Shown here in pieces: positions 31,424 through 40,392 of a stretch of DNA of 64,000 nt (position 1 is the first letter of the stretch; the number at the start of each line of letters is the position of its first letter). The notes under the pieces are model-generated. The model did no database searches, had not been told where the DNA came from, and was given only the letters and a program-made list of their open reading frames with translations. The DNA comes from Planctomycetaceae bacterium. GTDB taxonomy: Bacteria > Planctomycetota > Phycisphaerae > Phycisphaerales > SM1A02. Location of the stretch: positions 1 to 64,000 of the forward strand of contig JAJTGL010000002.1 in NCBI GenBank assembly GCA_021297795.1, written 5' to 3'. Position numbers and translations under genes: made by a program.

Positions 31424-31451
31424 CGCGGGGATGCATGCATGCATCCCCGCG
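31424..31451. promoter_or_regulatory. Perfect 28-bp palindrome CGCGGGGATGCATGCATGCATCCCCGCG
   Basis: Self-complementary over all 28 positions; 76 bp upstream of ATG 31528. Confidence 0.6.
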
Positions 31452-31527
31452 CCGGGCTCGTCGCGCAGAGCGATGCGGCGTACGAGTTCGTCCCGATCGC
31501 AACAAAGACCGAAACGAGAAAGATCAC

Positions 31528-33357
31528 ATGCTCACCACCCGCCAGTTCACCGTCGGCGCATTCCTTTCCGCAAGCATCACGGCCGCAGCGCTCGCCGGAG
31601 GGCCGGCCTGGGAGATCATGGCGGTCGCCGACGGCGTCTCGCCCGCCAGCCTGCCGGGAATCAAGGGTGCGGTCTGGGTTCCCAACCAGTGGAACAACCC
31701 GACGATCGACTCGAACGGCAACGTGAGCTTCCGCGGCCAGCTCGCAGGCCCCGGCATCACCGCCACCGGCGCGACCGCCAACCACCTCGTGCAGGTCCGT
31801 GGCGTGCCCGGCGCATGGACGATCGTCGCGCGCAACAACTCGGGCGTTCCGGGCGATACGCCCGTCGGTGCGATCATCTCGCGCACCGCGAGCCCGAACA
31901 ACTCGATCGTCAGCGCGAACAACATGACCTCGGGCGGCGGCGTGATCGCCTCGGGCTACATGACCGGCCCCGGCATCACGGCCGGCACCAACGACACGGC
32001 GACGTGGTTCGTCCCGGCATCCGGCGCACCCGTCCTCCTCGTCCAGGGCCGCGACGCGTGCCCGGGCACGGCCGGCGCGCTCCTGCCCGCGAACATGACC
32101 ATCTCCTCCGGCCTGCGCGTCAACGATGCGGGCGAGTTCATCTCCACCCAGACGCTGACCGGCGGCGACACGGTGACCGCCAACAACACCGCGCTCGTCC
32201 TCTTCCGCAGCGGACCGGACCAGCTGATCATGCGCAAGGGCGATCCCGCCCCCGGCCTCGCCGGGCTGACGGTGACCCCGGGCAGCTTCAGCCAGTATCT
32301 CAACGGCTCGAACATGTCCTTCCAGGGCACGCTCGTAGGCGCGGGCATCTCGACCGCGAACGACACGGCGTACTACACGAACGTCGGCGCCGCGAGCGGC
32401 GTGCGCATGTGGGCGCGCGAGGGCGAACCGATCCCGGGCTTCAAGGGGCTGACCTTCGCGAACACGTCCTCGTTCTCCTTCGGCCAGCGTCCGCTCTCCG
32501 CGGACGGCACGATCACGTTCGTCGCCACGCTCGGCGGCAGCGCGACCCCGCTCAACAACACCGCGGTGATGACGGAGAACAACGGCACCTTCACGATCCT
32601 GATGCGGAAGGGCGACGCGATTCCCGGCATCACCGACTCGACCGACCCGAACTTCGCGGGCAAGATCTTCTCGACGCCGAGCACCACGAACATGGTGCGT
32701 ACCTCGAGCGGCATGTTCGCCTTCGAAGGCATCTTCATCAATCCGGACGGGACCTCGATCTCGTCACCCGCGCCGTCGACGTACATCGGCGTGCGCAAGG
32801 CCGACGGCACGCTGATCACCGTGTGCAAGCAGCTGGATCCGGTTCCGGGCCTCGAAGGATTCACCTTCGACGGACTTGCCGGAAGCACGTCGCTCTGCGC
32901 GGCCGCGAACGGAGTCATCGTGTTCACCGCCAGCGTGACCAACCTCGCGGCTGGATCGTTCGGCCCCGCCCTCATGGCGTGGGACGAGGCCAACGGCCTG
33001 CGCGTCCTCGCGAAGTTCGGCGACACCACCTTCACGGGCACTCCGTGCAACCAGATCACGCTGATCGGTTCGACCGGCAACAACGGCAACGGCAGCGGCG
33101 CCGGCTTCACCGACAACGGCTGGCTCGTGGTCCGCGTCGCCGATTCGACCTCCGGCCTCTACGCGATCGCCCGCATTCGCCTCGAGCCGCCGGCGAGCAA
33201 CTGCCCGGCGGACTTCAACAACGACGGCGCGGTCGACGCCGGCGACCTCGCGCAGGTGCTCTCGGCGTGGGGCACCTCCGGCGCCGATCTCGATGGCGAC
33301 GGCGATACCGGCGCCTCCGACCTGGCGGTCGTGCTCTCTTCGTGGGGCGACTGCTGA
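31528..33357 (+). CDS. Secreted repeat protein with GC-type dockerin-like C-terminus
   Basis: Signal MLTTRQFTVGAFLSASITAAALAGG; recurring VPGxxG/KxGDxxPG repeats; NCPADFNNDGAVDAGDLAQVLSAWGTSGADLDGDGDTGASDLAVVLSSWGDC. Confidence 0.85.
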   Translation: MLTTRQFTVGAFLSASITAAALAGGPAWEIMAVADGVSPASLPGIKGAVWVPNQWNNPTIDSNGNVSFRGQLAGPGITATGATANHLVQVRGVPGAWTIVARNNSGVPGDTPVGAIISRTASPNNSIVSANNMTSGGGVIASGYMTGPGITAGTNDTATWFVPASGAPVLLVQGRDACPGTAGALLPANMTISSGLRVNDAGEFISTQTLTGGDTVTANNTALVLFRSGPDQLIMRKGDPAPGLAGLTVTPGSFSQYLNGSNMSFQGTLVGAGISTANDTAYYTNVGAASGVRMWAREGEPIPGFKGLTFANTSSFSFGQRPLSADGTITFVATLGGSATPLNNTAVMTENNGTFTILMRKGDAIPGITDSTDPNFAGKIFSTPSTTNMVRTSSGMFAFEGIFINPDGTSISSPAPSTYIGVRKADGTLITVCKQLDPVPGLEGFTFDGLAGSTSLCAAANGVIVFTASVTNLAAGSFGPALMAWDEANGLRVLAKFGDTTFTGTPCNQITLIGSTGNNGNGSGAGFTDNGWLVVRVADSTSGLYAIARIRLEPPASNCPADFNNDGAVDAGDLAQVLSAWGTSGADLDGDGDTGASDLAVVLSSWGDC

Positions 33358-33405
33358 ACCGAAGGACGCGCGGCCCCGACACCACCACATCGCGCCGCGC
33401 CCGCT

Positions 33406-33440
33406 GCGGAGACACGTCGGAAGACGTGTCTCCGCCTTTT
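33406..33440 (+). terminator. Intrinsic terminator
   Basis: GCGGAGACACGTC-GGAA-GACGTGTCTCCGC then CTTTT; 13-bp perfect stem 48 bp after stop at 33357. Confidence 0.85.
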
Positions 33441-33490
33441 CGAAATCTCCGACAGATTCCGATAGCACAAGACTTCCGGAGCCCATCGTC

Positions 33491-34738
33491 GTGTCACGAA
33501 CGCCGCTTTCGTCCTCACTTCTCGTCTCGGCCGCGCTCGCAACCTCTCTCCCCAGCGCGGTGCATGCGGGCGAGGTCTACTTCCTCGGCCCTGTGCCGTA
33601 CTCGTACGTCGTCGACGTCAGCGACGACGGCGCGATCGCCGTCGGCTACGACCAGGGCAGGGTCTGGTTCTGGACCAAGGACAGCTGGGTCGTCTTCGTC
33701 GAAGGCGCGCTGCCGCCGGGGAACGGCGTCGGTGGTCACCCGAGCATCACGGCCGACGGCCGCCAGATGACGTGCAGCACGCTGCAGGGGAAGCCGCAGA
33801 AGTCGGAGGCGACGATCTTCGACATCGAGAACCTCACCTTCCTCGAGTCGATGGGATCGCTCGGGTTCAACTGCGACATCGAACGCTCGGGCCCGTGGGG
33901 CATGTCGCGCGACGGCCGCTACGTGTGCGGGCTGAACTGGGACACCGGCTGTGACGCCCGCGGCTTCGTGCACGATCGTCAGACGGGTGCGGAGCGTCGG
34001 ATGCTGTCGAGCTACTTCTACAAGCCGACGCGCGCCAACGACGTCAGCGATGACGGCAGCGTCATCGCGGGCTGGGCCGACGACTACGTCGGTTGGCGCC
34101 AGGGTTCGGTCTGGCGGCGCGATGCGCAGGGGAACTACGTGCAGACGCTGCTCTACCGGGGCGTTCCGACCGCGAAGGTCAGCGAGGCGTCGGTCGTGAG
34201 CGGGAACGGCCAGTGGGTCTTCGGCCGTGGACGCGACAGTTTCGACGGCGGCGCGCCCTATCGGTGGAGCGTCGCGACTGGATACCGGGCGATGATTCCG
34301 GCGCCACCCGGAGTGGGTGGGGTTCCCGACTGCAACGCCGACGGCACGATGGCGCTCGCGCTCTTCGGCGGCAGCACGTACGTCTGGTTCATCGACCGCG
34401 GCTACATCCCGCTTTCGCAGTGGGCCGCGGAGAACGACTTCGATCTTCCGTCGAACTGGACGTACTACTCGCTCACGATGTCGGACGACGGGCTCACCAT
34501 CGGTGGATCCGCGCTCCGCGACGACGGTGTTCCGTCGCCGTTCGTGCTCGATCTGCGGCCGTCGGCACCGTCGTGTCCGGCCGACTTCGACGACGATGGC
34601 TCGGTCGGTGCTGCGGATCTCGCGCTGCTGCTCGCGGCGTGGGACTCGACGGACCGCAACATCGATCTCGACGGCGACGGCATCATCGGTGCCGCCGACC
34701 TCTCGCTGCTGCTCGCGGCGTGGGGCGCGTGCCCGTGA
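33491..34738 (+). CDS. Secreted HAF-repeat-like protein with GC-type dockerin-like C-terminus
   Basis: VSRTPLSSSLLVSAALATSLPSAVHA signal; repeated VSDDGSxIAGW motifs; CPADFDDDGSVGAADLALLLAAW...LLAAWGACP; GTG start inferred. Confidence 0.8.
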   Translation: MSRTPLSSSLLVSAALATSLPSAVHAGEVYFLGPVPYSYVVDVSDDGAIAVGYDQGRVWFWTKDSWVVFVEGALPPGNGVGGHPSITADGRQMTCSTLQGKPQKSEATIFDIENLTFLESMGSLGFNCDIERSGPWGMSRDGRYVCGLNWDTGCDARGFVHDRQTGAERRMLSSYFYKPTRANDVSDDGSVIAGWADDYVGWRQGSVWRRDAQGNYVQTLLYRGVPTAKVSEASVVSGNGQWVFGRGRDSFDGGAPYRWSVATGYRAMIPAPPGVGGVPDCNADGTMALALFGGSTYVWFIDRGYIPLSQWAAENDFDLPSNWTYYSLTMSDDGLTIGGSALRDDGVPSPFVLDLRPSAPSCPADFDDDGSVGAADLALLLAAWDSTDRNIDLDGDGIIGAADLSLLLAAWGACP

Positions 34739-35967
34739 TCGCGCGCGCCGAATGCCTGCTGTCCGCAGGCGTGCTCATCCTCGCCGCCTCGCACGCGGGG
34801 GCGGGTGGTGGCTCGGGAAGTCTCGCGCTCATCCAGGGCTCGTACGCGACCGGCGTCAGCGATGACGGTTCCGTCGTCGTCCTCAACGACGCGGTCCAGT
34901 ACTGGTACTGGACGCAGAAGACCGGCCACGTGCCGATCGGAGGCATCGCCCCCGGATATCAGGGCGCGGGCGGCTCGGGTGACATCTCCGCCGACGGCAC
35001 GCGCATCGCCTACACGACCATCAATCCGAAGACAGGCAAGACGGAAGGCGCGATCTACGAGATCGATACGGGTGTGACGTCGCGGATCGGCAGTTTCGGA
35101 TTCTCCTGCGACATCGGAGCGACCAGCGCGTGGGGCATGTCCGGCGACGGGACGCGCGTGGTCGGCCTCGGTCAGCAGGCGACGTGCTCGGCGATCGGCT
35201 ACGTCTGGAGCAGCGCGACCGGGCTCGTGAGTCTTCCCGCCGCGTTCTTCTACCAGCCGAATCGCGCCAATGGCTGCAGCTTCGACGGGAGCACCGTCGT
35301 CGGCTGGCAGTCGAACTACGTCGGCGAGTGGCTTGGCTGCATCTGGCGCAACGGCGTGCAGACCATCATCACGGGTCCCGGCAACATCCGCGTGGGCGAG
35401 GCGAACGCGTGCTCGGCCGACGGACAATGGGTGGTGGGCCTCGGTCGCTACTCGGAGGATCCCGCGTGGCGGTGGCGACAGTCGACCGGCTACGCGCCGC
35501 TCCCGCTCTCGCCGATCACCGGCTATCGCGCGTACGCCGTCGACGTGAGCGACGATGGATCGCGGGTCGCCATGTTCTTCCGAGGTGGACCTCCGGCGAC
35601 GAGTGGCGAAGGCTACATCTGGATCGACGGGACGCTGCACGAGCTCGAGGAGTACGCGCGATCGCAGGGTGTCGACGTTCCTTCCGACGTGCATCTCTCG
35701 CTGCCGCTCGCGATGTCGGGCGATGGCTACACGATCGTCGGCAGCGGCCGCACGTCGTTCGGAGACCGGATCTTCGTGCTCGATCTTCCACGGCCGGCGT
35801 CCTCGTGCCCGACCGACATCGATGGCGACGGCGCGACAGGCGCGCCGGATCTCTCGCTTCTCCTCGCGGCGTGGGGCACGTCGGGTGCGGGCGACATCGA
35901 CGGCGACGGTGTCATCGGTGCGGCCGACCTCTCGCTGCTGCTCGCAGCGTGGGGAGCGTGCCCGTAG
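34735..35967 (+). CDS. Paralogous HAF-repeat-like protein with GC-type dockerin-like C-terminus
   Basis: GTG start overlaps previous stop; VSDDGS motifs; CPTDIDGDGATGAPDLSLLLAAWGTSGAGDIDGDGVIGAADLSLLLAAWGACP. Confidence 0.8.
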   Translation: MIARAECLLSAGVLILAASHAGAGGGSGSLALIQGSYATGVSDDGSVVVLNDAVQYWYWTQKTGHVPIGGIAPGYQGAGGSGDISADGTRIAYTTINPKTGKTEGAIYEIDTGVTSRIGSFGFSCDIGATSAWGMSGDGTRVVGLGQQATCSAIGYVWSSATGLVSLPAAFFYQPNRANGCSFDGSTVVGWQSNYVGEWLGCIWRNGVQTIITGPGNIRVGEANACSADGQWVVGLGRYSEDPAWRWRQSTGYAPLPLSPITGYRAYAVDVSDDGSRVAMFFRGGPPATSGEGYIWIDGTLHELEEYARSQGVDVPSDVHLSLPLAMSGDGYTIVGSGRTSFGDRIFVLDLPRPASSCPTDIDGDGATGAPDLSLLLAAWGTSGAGDIDGDGVIGAADLSLLLAAWGACP

Positions 35968-36022
35968 CGCACGGCTCCGATGGACGCCAGGCGCAGCCTG
36001 ACCTGAACAAAGACCAGATCGA

Positions 36023-36060
36023 ACGACGCCTCGTCCCGCGGCAGCGAGACGAGGCGTCGT
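36023..36060. terminator. Strong hairpin between convergent genes (terminator-like)
   Basis: ACGACGCCTCGTC ... GACGAGGCGTCGT, 13-bp perfect stem, 12-nt loop, weak U-tract. Confidence 0.6.
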
Positions 36061-36101
36061 GACTGTTCCGACGTGATGTTGGAGCTCGCGCTGGCGCGCG
36101 A

Positions 36102-37744
36102 TCAGCGCCCGCGCGGGCGTCCGGTCCACTGGCCGCGTCGACTGCCCGGCTGCGACGGCCGTGCCGGCGCACGATCCTCGGACATCCGTCGCTCGTTCGA
36201 ACCACCCTCCGGCCGCGCGTCACGCGCGAGCGGGTGTGCGTTCGATTTCGCATGGGGATGTGCCCCGGTCTTGCCACCCGGCTTTCCACCGGGCTTTCCA
36301 CCGGGCTTTCCACCGGGCTTTCCACCGAACTTGCCGCCGGGCTTGCCACCGAACTTGCCGCCTTGCTTTCCACCGGGCTTTCCACCCGGCTTCTCCTGCG
36401 AGCGGTCGTGCGTCGCGTCGTGCGATCTGCCTTCGGCCTTCCCACGCGGATCGCGCGGTTGGGCTCCGCGGGAATCGGCATTCGCCTCGCCTCGCGGAGA
36501 CTCGCGCGGCTCACGCCGCATCTCGGGGCGCGGTTCATCGCGGGACTCGCGACGCGACTCCGGACGCGCATCCGAGCGGCCCTCCGGTGCCTTGCCAGCG
36601 CTCGACTTCGCGGCGACCTCGTCGGACTTCGGAACCTCGTCCGGCACGCGCTGACGCGGGATCTCGAACTTGATGAGCTTCTCGACCTGCTTCAGCAACT
36701 GTCGCTCCTCGACGTCGCAGCCTCGGGCTCCATCGGCAGGTCGTAGTTGATGACGTGCGTCACGTCGTCGATGTCGAGGCCGCGCGCGGCGACGTCGGTC
36801 GCGACGAGGACGGGCGATCGCCCGCTGCGGAAGGCGTCGAGGGCGCGCACTCGCTGGTTCTGCGCCTTGTTGCCGTGGATCGCCTCCGAGCCGATGCCAG
36901 CGGCCTTCAGCTTGCGCGTCAGGCGATCGGCGCCGTGCTTCGTCTTCGTGAAGATGACCACGCGCTCCATCTCGAGCGTGTGGAAGAGATGGATCATCAG
37001 CTGGGTCTTCTGCGCCTTGAGGACGAAGAAGAGCTTCTGATCGATGCGATCGACCGCCGACGAGACGGGCGTGACCGTCACCGTCACGGGGTCGCGCAGG
37101 AGATTGTCCGCAAGGTGGCGGATCTCCTTCGGCATCGTCGCCGAGTAGAGCATCGTCTGGCGCTGGCGCGGCAGAAGCGCCGAGATCCGACGGATCGGCT
37201 CGATGAAGCCCATGTCGAGCATGCGATCCGCCTCATCGAGCACGAAGAACGAGATCTCGTCGAGACTGACGAGCCGCTGCTGCAGAAGGTCGATGAGGCG
37301 GCCGGGCGTCGCGACGAGGATGTCGATCCCTTGCTGGATCGCGCGGACCTGCGGGCCCTGGCCGACGCCACCGAAGATGACCGCGAAGCGGACGGGCGTA
37401 TGGCGGCCGTAGCTGGCGAAGCTCTCGGCGATCTGGGCCGCGAGCTCACGCGTCGGCGCGAGGACGAGCGCCTTCGGCTTGCGGCCGACGGGGAGCTTCA
37501 TGCCCGGCCGGAGCTCGGTGACCAGCCGTTGGATGATCGGAAGCGCGAACGCGGCCGTCTTTCCGGTTCCGGTCTGCGCGATGCCGAGGACGTCGCGCTT
37601 CGCGAGGGCGGGGGGGATCGACTGCGCCTGGATCGGCGTCGGGCGCTCGTAGCCGTCGGCACGCAGCGCCTCGAGGATCGGTGGGATGAGCGCGAGGTCG
37701 GTGAAGGCGGTCGAGTCGGTGCTCGAGCCCGTCGTCGTATTCAT
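36102..37744 (-). pseudogene. DEAD-box RNA helicase (RhlE-like) disrupted by deletion/frameshift removing motif VI
   Basis: 5' ORF has AQTGTGKT, PTRELA, DEAD, SAT, VATDVAARGLD and ends ...NYDLPMEPEA/ATSRSDSC*; other frame resumes CDVEERQLLKQVEKLIKFEIPRQRV; HRIGRTGR region absent. Confidence 0.85.
36271..36391. repeat. 12-bp minisatellite encoding KPGG/KFGG repeats in helicase tail
   Basis: CCACCGGGCTTT-type units; encodes EKPGGKPGGKQGGKFGGKPGGK... Confidence 0.9.
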
Positions 37745-38095
37745 CGTGCTTGCGGCGGGCGGATTGGATGGCTTGCCGGGGGGCGTGCTGCCTGGGCGGG
37801 AGGTCGAAACGGTCACGAAATACCTTTCACCCGCGGCGTGGGCCGCGGTCTTGTCGTTCAGGCGCAATCGCGTGAGTTCGGCGGTGCCGTCTGACGGGAT
37901 CAAGCCAACTGGCGCATGCCGAGCGAGTGTTCCGCGATGCGGCGTCCTCGGTCGTGTGGCATGCTGCCGGCTGAAAACCCAGTCTGCTGTCGGACGTCCT
38001 GTCCGACCTGAGGTCACCGGCGCGAGGCGGCACTATAGCAGTTCGAGCGCAGACGGTCAGATCAGCGATATCTTCCGCGCGGAGATGTCGTCCAC

Positions 38096-38641
38096 ATGAA
38101 GCCAACCGAGAAGTTCGCTCCTTATCGGAAGAGTGCCTTCCTCGCGACGGTCGCGGAGGCCGATCGCACGCTTGCGAATCGCCTCTGCGCGCTGCTCGAG
38201 GCGGCGTTCGATGTGAAGGACATCGCGATCTACTCGGGCTTTCCCATCGTCGTGCGCGACATGGAGTGGATCGCTGGCTTCGCAATGCGAAAGAGCGGGC
38301 CGGTCGCGTATTGCTGCTCGCCCGCGACGCTCGCCGCGATGGGTTCCGAGCTCAAGCCCTACATGTCGGGCAAGTCCTGCATCGCGGTCAAGCCGCGCAA
38401 GGGCGAGTCGATCGACGAGGTGCTCGCACTTGTGGGCCGCGCGTTTCAACAGGCGTCGAAGTCGGGCGGCATGATCTCGAAGACGGATCTTCGCAAGCGT
38501 GATCGTGCGCGCGCCGAGGCTGCGACGCGGACCACGGTCGAGAAGAAGAAGCCGTCGAAGCAGGTCGCGTCGAAGAAGACCGCCTTGAAGAAGACCGCCT
38601 TGAAGAAGTCCGCCTCGAAGGTGCGTGGTCGGAAGAACTGA
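38096..38641 (+). CDS. DUF1801-domain protein with Lys/Ala-rich tail
   Basis: FDVKDIAIYSGFPIVVRDMEWIAGFAMRKSGPVAYC; tail KKTALKKTALKKSASKVRGRKN. Confidence 0.75.
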   Translation: MKPTEKFAPYRKSAFLATVAEADRTLANRLCALLEAAFDVKDIAIYSGFPIVVRDMEWIAGFAMRKSGPVAYCCSPATLAAMGSELKPYMSGKSCIAVKPRKGESIDEVLALVGRAFQQASKSGGMISKTDLRKRDRARAEAATRTTVEKKKPSKQVASKKTALKKTALKKSASKVRGRKN

Positions 38642-38708
38642 TCGCGCGGCCCGAAGCCAGCCGCAACCGCCCCTGGAAGTCGGTCGCGGCTGGCTCGGGA
38701 ATCACGCG

Positions 38709-39341
38709 TCACGACGGCTTCGCGCGGGCGCACGTGCCATCCGCACATGCGATCCCGCGATTCCACGGCATCCCCCCGAGGAGCGTGGCGAAGCCGCACT
38801 TTCCGGTCCATCCTGCGTGCATCATTCCGACGGAGAGAAGGCCGGGGAGCACGAGAAACGCCGGGTGAACGAACGCACCGAGCATGGTCGCCGCGAGAAT
38901 GACGGCGCCGATGATCAGCTGGGTCTGCTGCAGCACGCCCATCGCGGGGCGTGTCGCATCGATGGTGGTCGGGTAGCCGGCCGCGCGCCATGCCTCGAGA
39001 CCGCCGCGCATGTTGGTGGCCGCGAGGCCCGCGGCTGCGCAGCGTGCGGTCGCGTCCGCGCCGCGGCGACCGGACTTGCAGTGGATCAGGACGTGTCGTG
39101 CGCCCATGGAGCGGATCCGCGCAGGGTCGAGCGTTCCGAGCGGCATGAGCACCGAGCCGGGGATGCGCTCACGTGCGTGCTCGTCCGGCTCGCGGCAATC
39201 GACGAGGACGGTGCCCGGCTGGCCGAGCAGCGTGCGGCAGGTCGCCACGTCCAGATCGTCCGGGTGGGCCGTCCGCGCAGTCCGGCTGGCGGCGGGGGTG
39301 GAGGCTGGAGCTGTGGCGGGAAGGGCGGTCATGGCGTGCAC
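38709..39341 (-). CDS. Rhodanese domain plus DUF2892 membrane protein
   Basis: VLVDCREPDEHARERIPGSVLMPLG; HCKSGRRG; two TM C-terminal region. Confidence 0.88.
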   Translation of the reverse strand: MHAMTALPATAPASTPAASRTARTAHPDDLDVATCRTLLGQPGTVLVDCREPDEHARERIPGSVLMPLGTLDPARIRSMGARHVLIHCKSGRRGADATARCAAAGLAATNMRGGLEAWRAAGYPTTIDATRPAMGVLQQTQLIIGAVILAATMLGAFVHPAFLVLPGLLSVGMMHAGWTGKCGFATLLGGMPWNRGIACADGTCARAKPS

Positions 39342-39399
39342 CGCGCGTCGGTGGCGGTGCGCCCTGTGAGCCCGTCGGGGTGTCGTGAGATTCGCGGTT

Positions 39400-40281
39400 T
39401 CAGCGAACGGTCAGAAAATCGTCGTGGGAGTTCGCGGAAGTCTTGTCCGGAATCGGGGGTGCGCGTTCTCCGACGATCCGAGGCACCTGTCGCCAGACGA
39501 TGAAGCACGCCATCGCCACGAGGAACGCGGCGAAGGTCCGACGAAGCACCTGCTGCGGCAAGCGGCCTGCGAGGGCGCCACCTGCGAGCGATCCGGCGAC
39601 GCCGAGCAGCGCGAACAGTCCCACGACGGACCAGTCGATGGCGGCATCGCCGGAGAAGAGTGACCGCGCGAAGCCCGTGGACGAGTTGACGGCGATGATC
39701 GCGAGGCTCGTTCCGACGGCGATCTGCATCGGAAGCCGCCGAAGTAGGACGAGGACCGGCACGATCAGAAAGCCGCCGCCGACACCGACGAAGCCCGTCA
39801 TGAACCCGAGTCCGACGCCTTGCGCGGCGAGCAGCGCAGTCGCTCGGGCGCCCGTCGTCGCGGCATGGCCGTCGCCCGTGTCGGGGACGCTCGCGGTCCG
39901 CGGTTTCCGGAACATGAGAAAGGCCGCGGTCAGCATGAGTCCCGCAAGGACGAGCAGCTGCACCGCGCCCGGAATCCAACGCGCGGTGTGCACGCCGATG
40001 GTCGTTCCAAGGATCCCTGGAATCGCGAGCAGCAGGGCGCTGCGGAGATCGATCTTGCGCGCAGCCACGGCCCTCGCCGCGCCGACGAGCGCGATCGCGC
40101 CGACGATCGCGAACGACTCTGCGATCGCCTGCTTCTCGTCGTGGTGGACGAGATAGACGAGGATCGGCACCGTGAGGATCGCGCCACCCGAGCCGAGCAA
40201 CCCGAGCGACAGGCCGACCGCGGTCGCCCCGAGCCACGCCCAGATCACGCGCGACCGCCGATCGCCACGCGGCGTGCGCAT
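39400..40281 (-). CDS. Sulfite exporter TauE/SafE family protein
   Basis: GLLGSGGAILTVPILVYLVHHDEKQAIAESFAIVGAIAL; GFVGVGGGFLIVPVLVLL. Confidence 0.92.
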   Translation of the reverse strand: MRTPRGDRRSRVIWAWLGATAVGLSLGLLGSGGAILTVPILVYLVHHDEKQAIAESFAIVGAIALVGAARAVAARKIDLRSALLLAIPGILGTTIGVHTARWIPGAVQLLVLAGLMLTAAFLMFRKPRTASVPDTGDGHAATTGARATALLAAQGVGLGFMTGFVGVGGGFLIVPVLVLLRRLPMQIAVGTSLAIIAVNSSTGFARSLFSGDAAIDWSVVGLFALLGVAGSLAGGALAGRLPQQVLRRTFAAFLVAMACFIVWRQVPRIVGERAPPIPDKTSANSHDDFLTVR

Positions 40282-40392
40282 CGGGATGTAGCGCAGCGCA
40301 GGCGCGGTCGACCGACGACGAGTGGCGTTGGGCGGATGTGGTCGTGCATCATCGGAGCCGGACGCGGATCGCGCGCGGCGGGAGACGATACA

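Noticed and set aside
29835-33770. 1311-aa plus-strand ORF
   Set aside because: Spans two real genes on different strands/frames (29931-31253 minus and 31528-33357 plus) and is Arg-rich shadow sequence.
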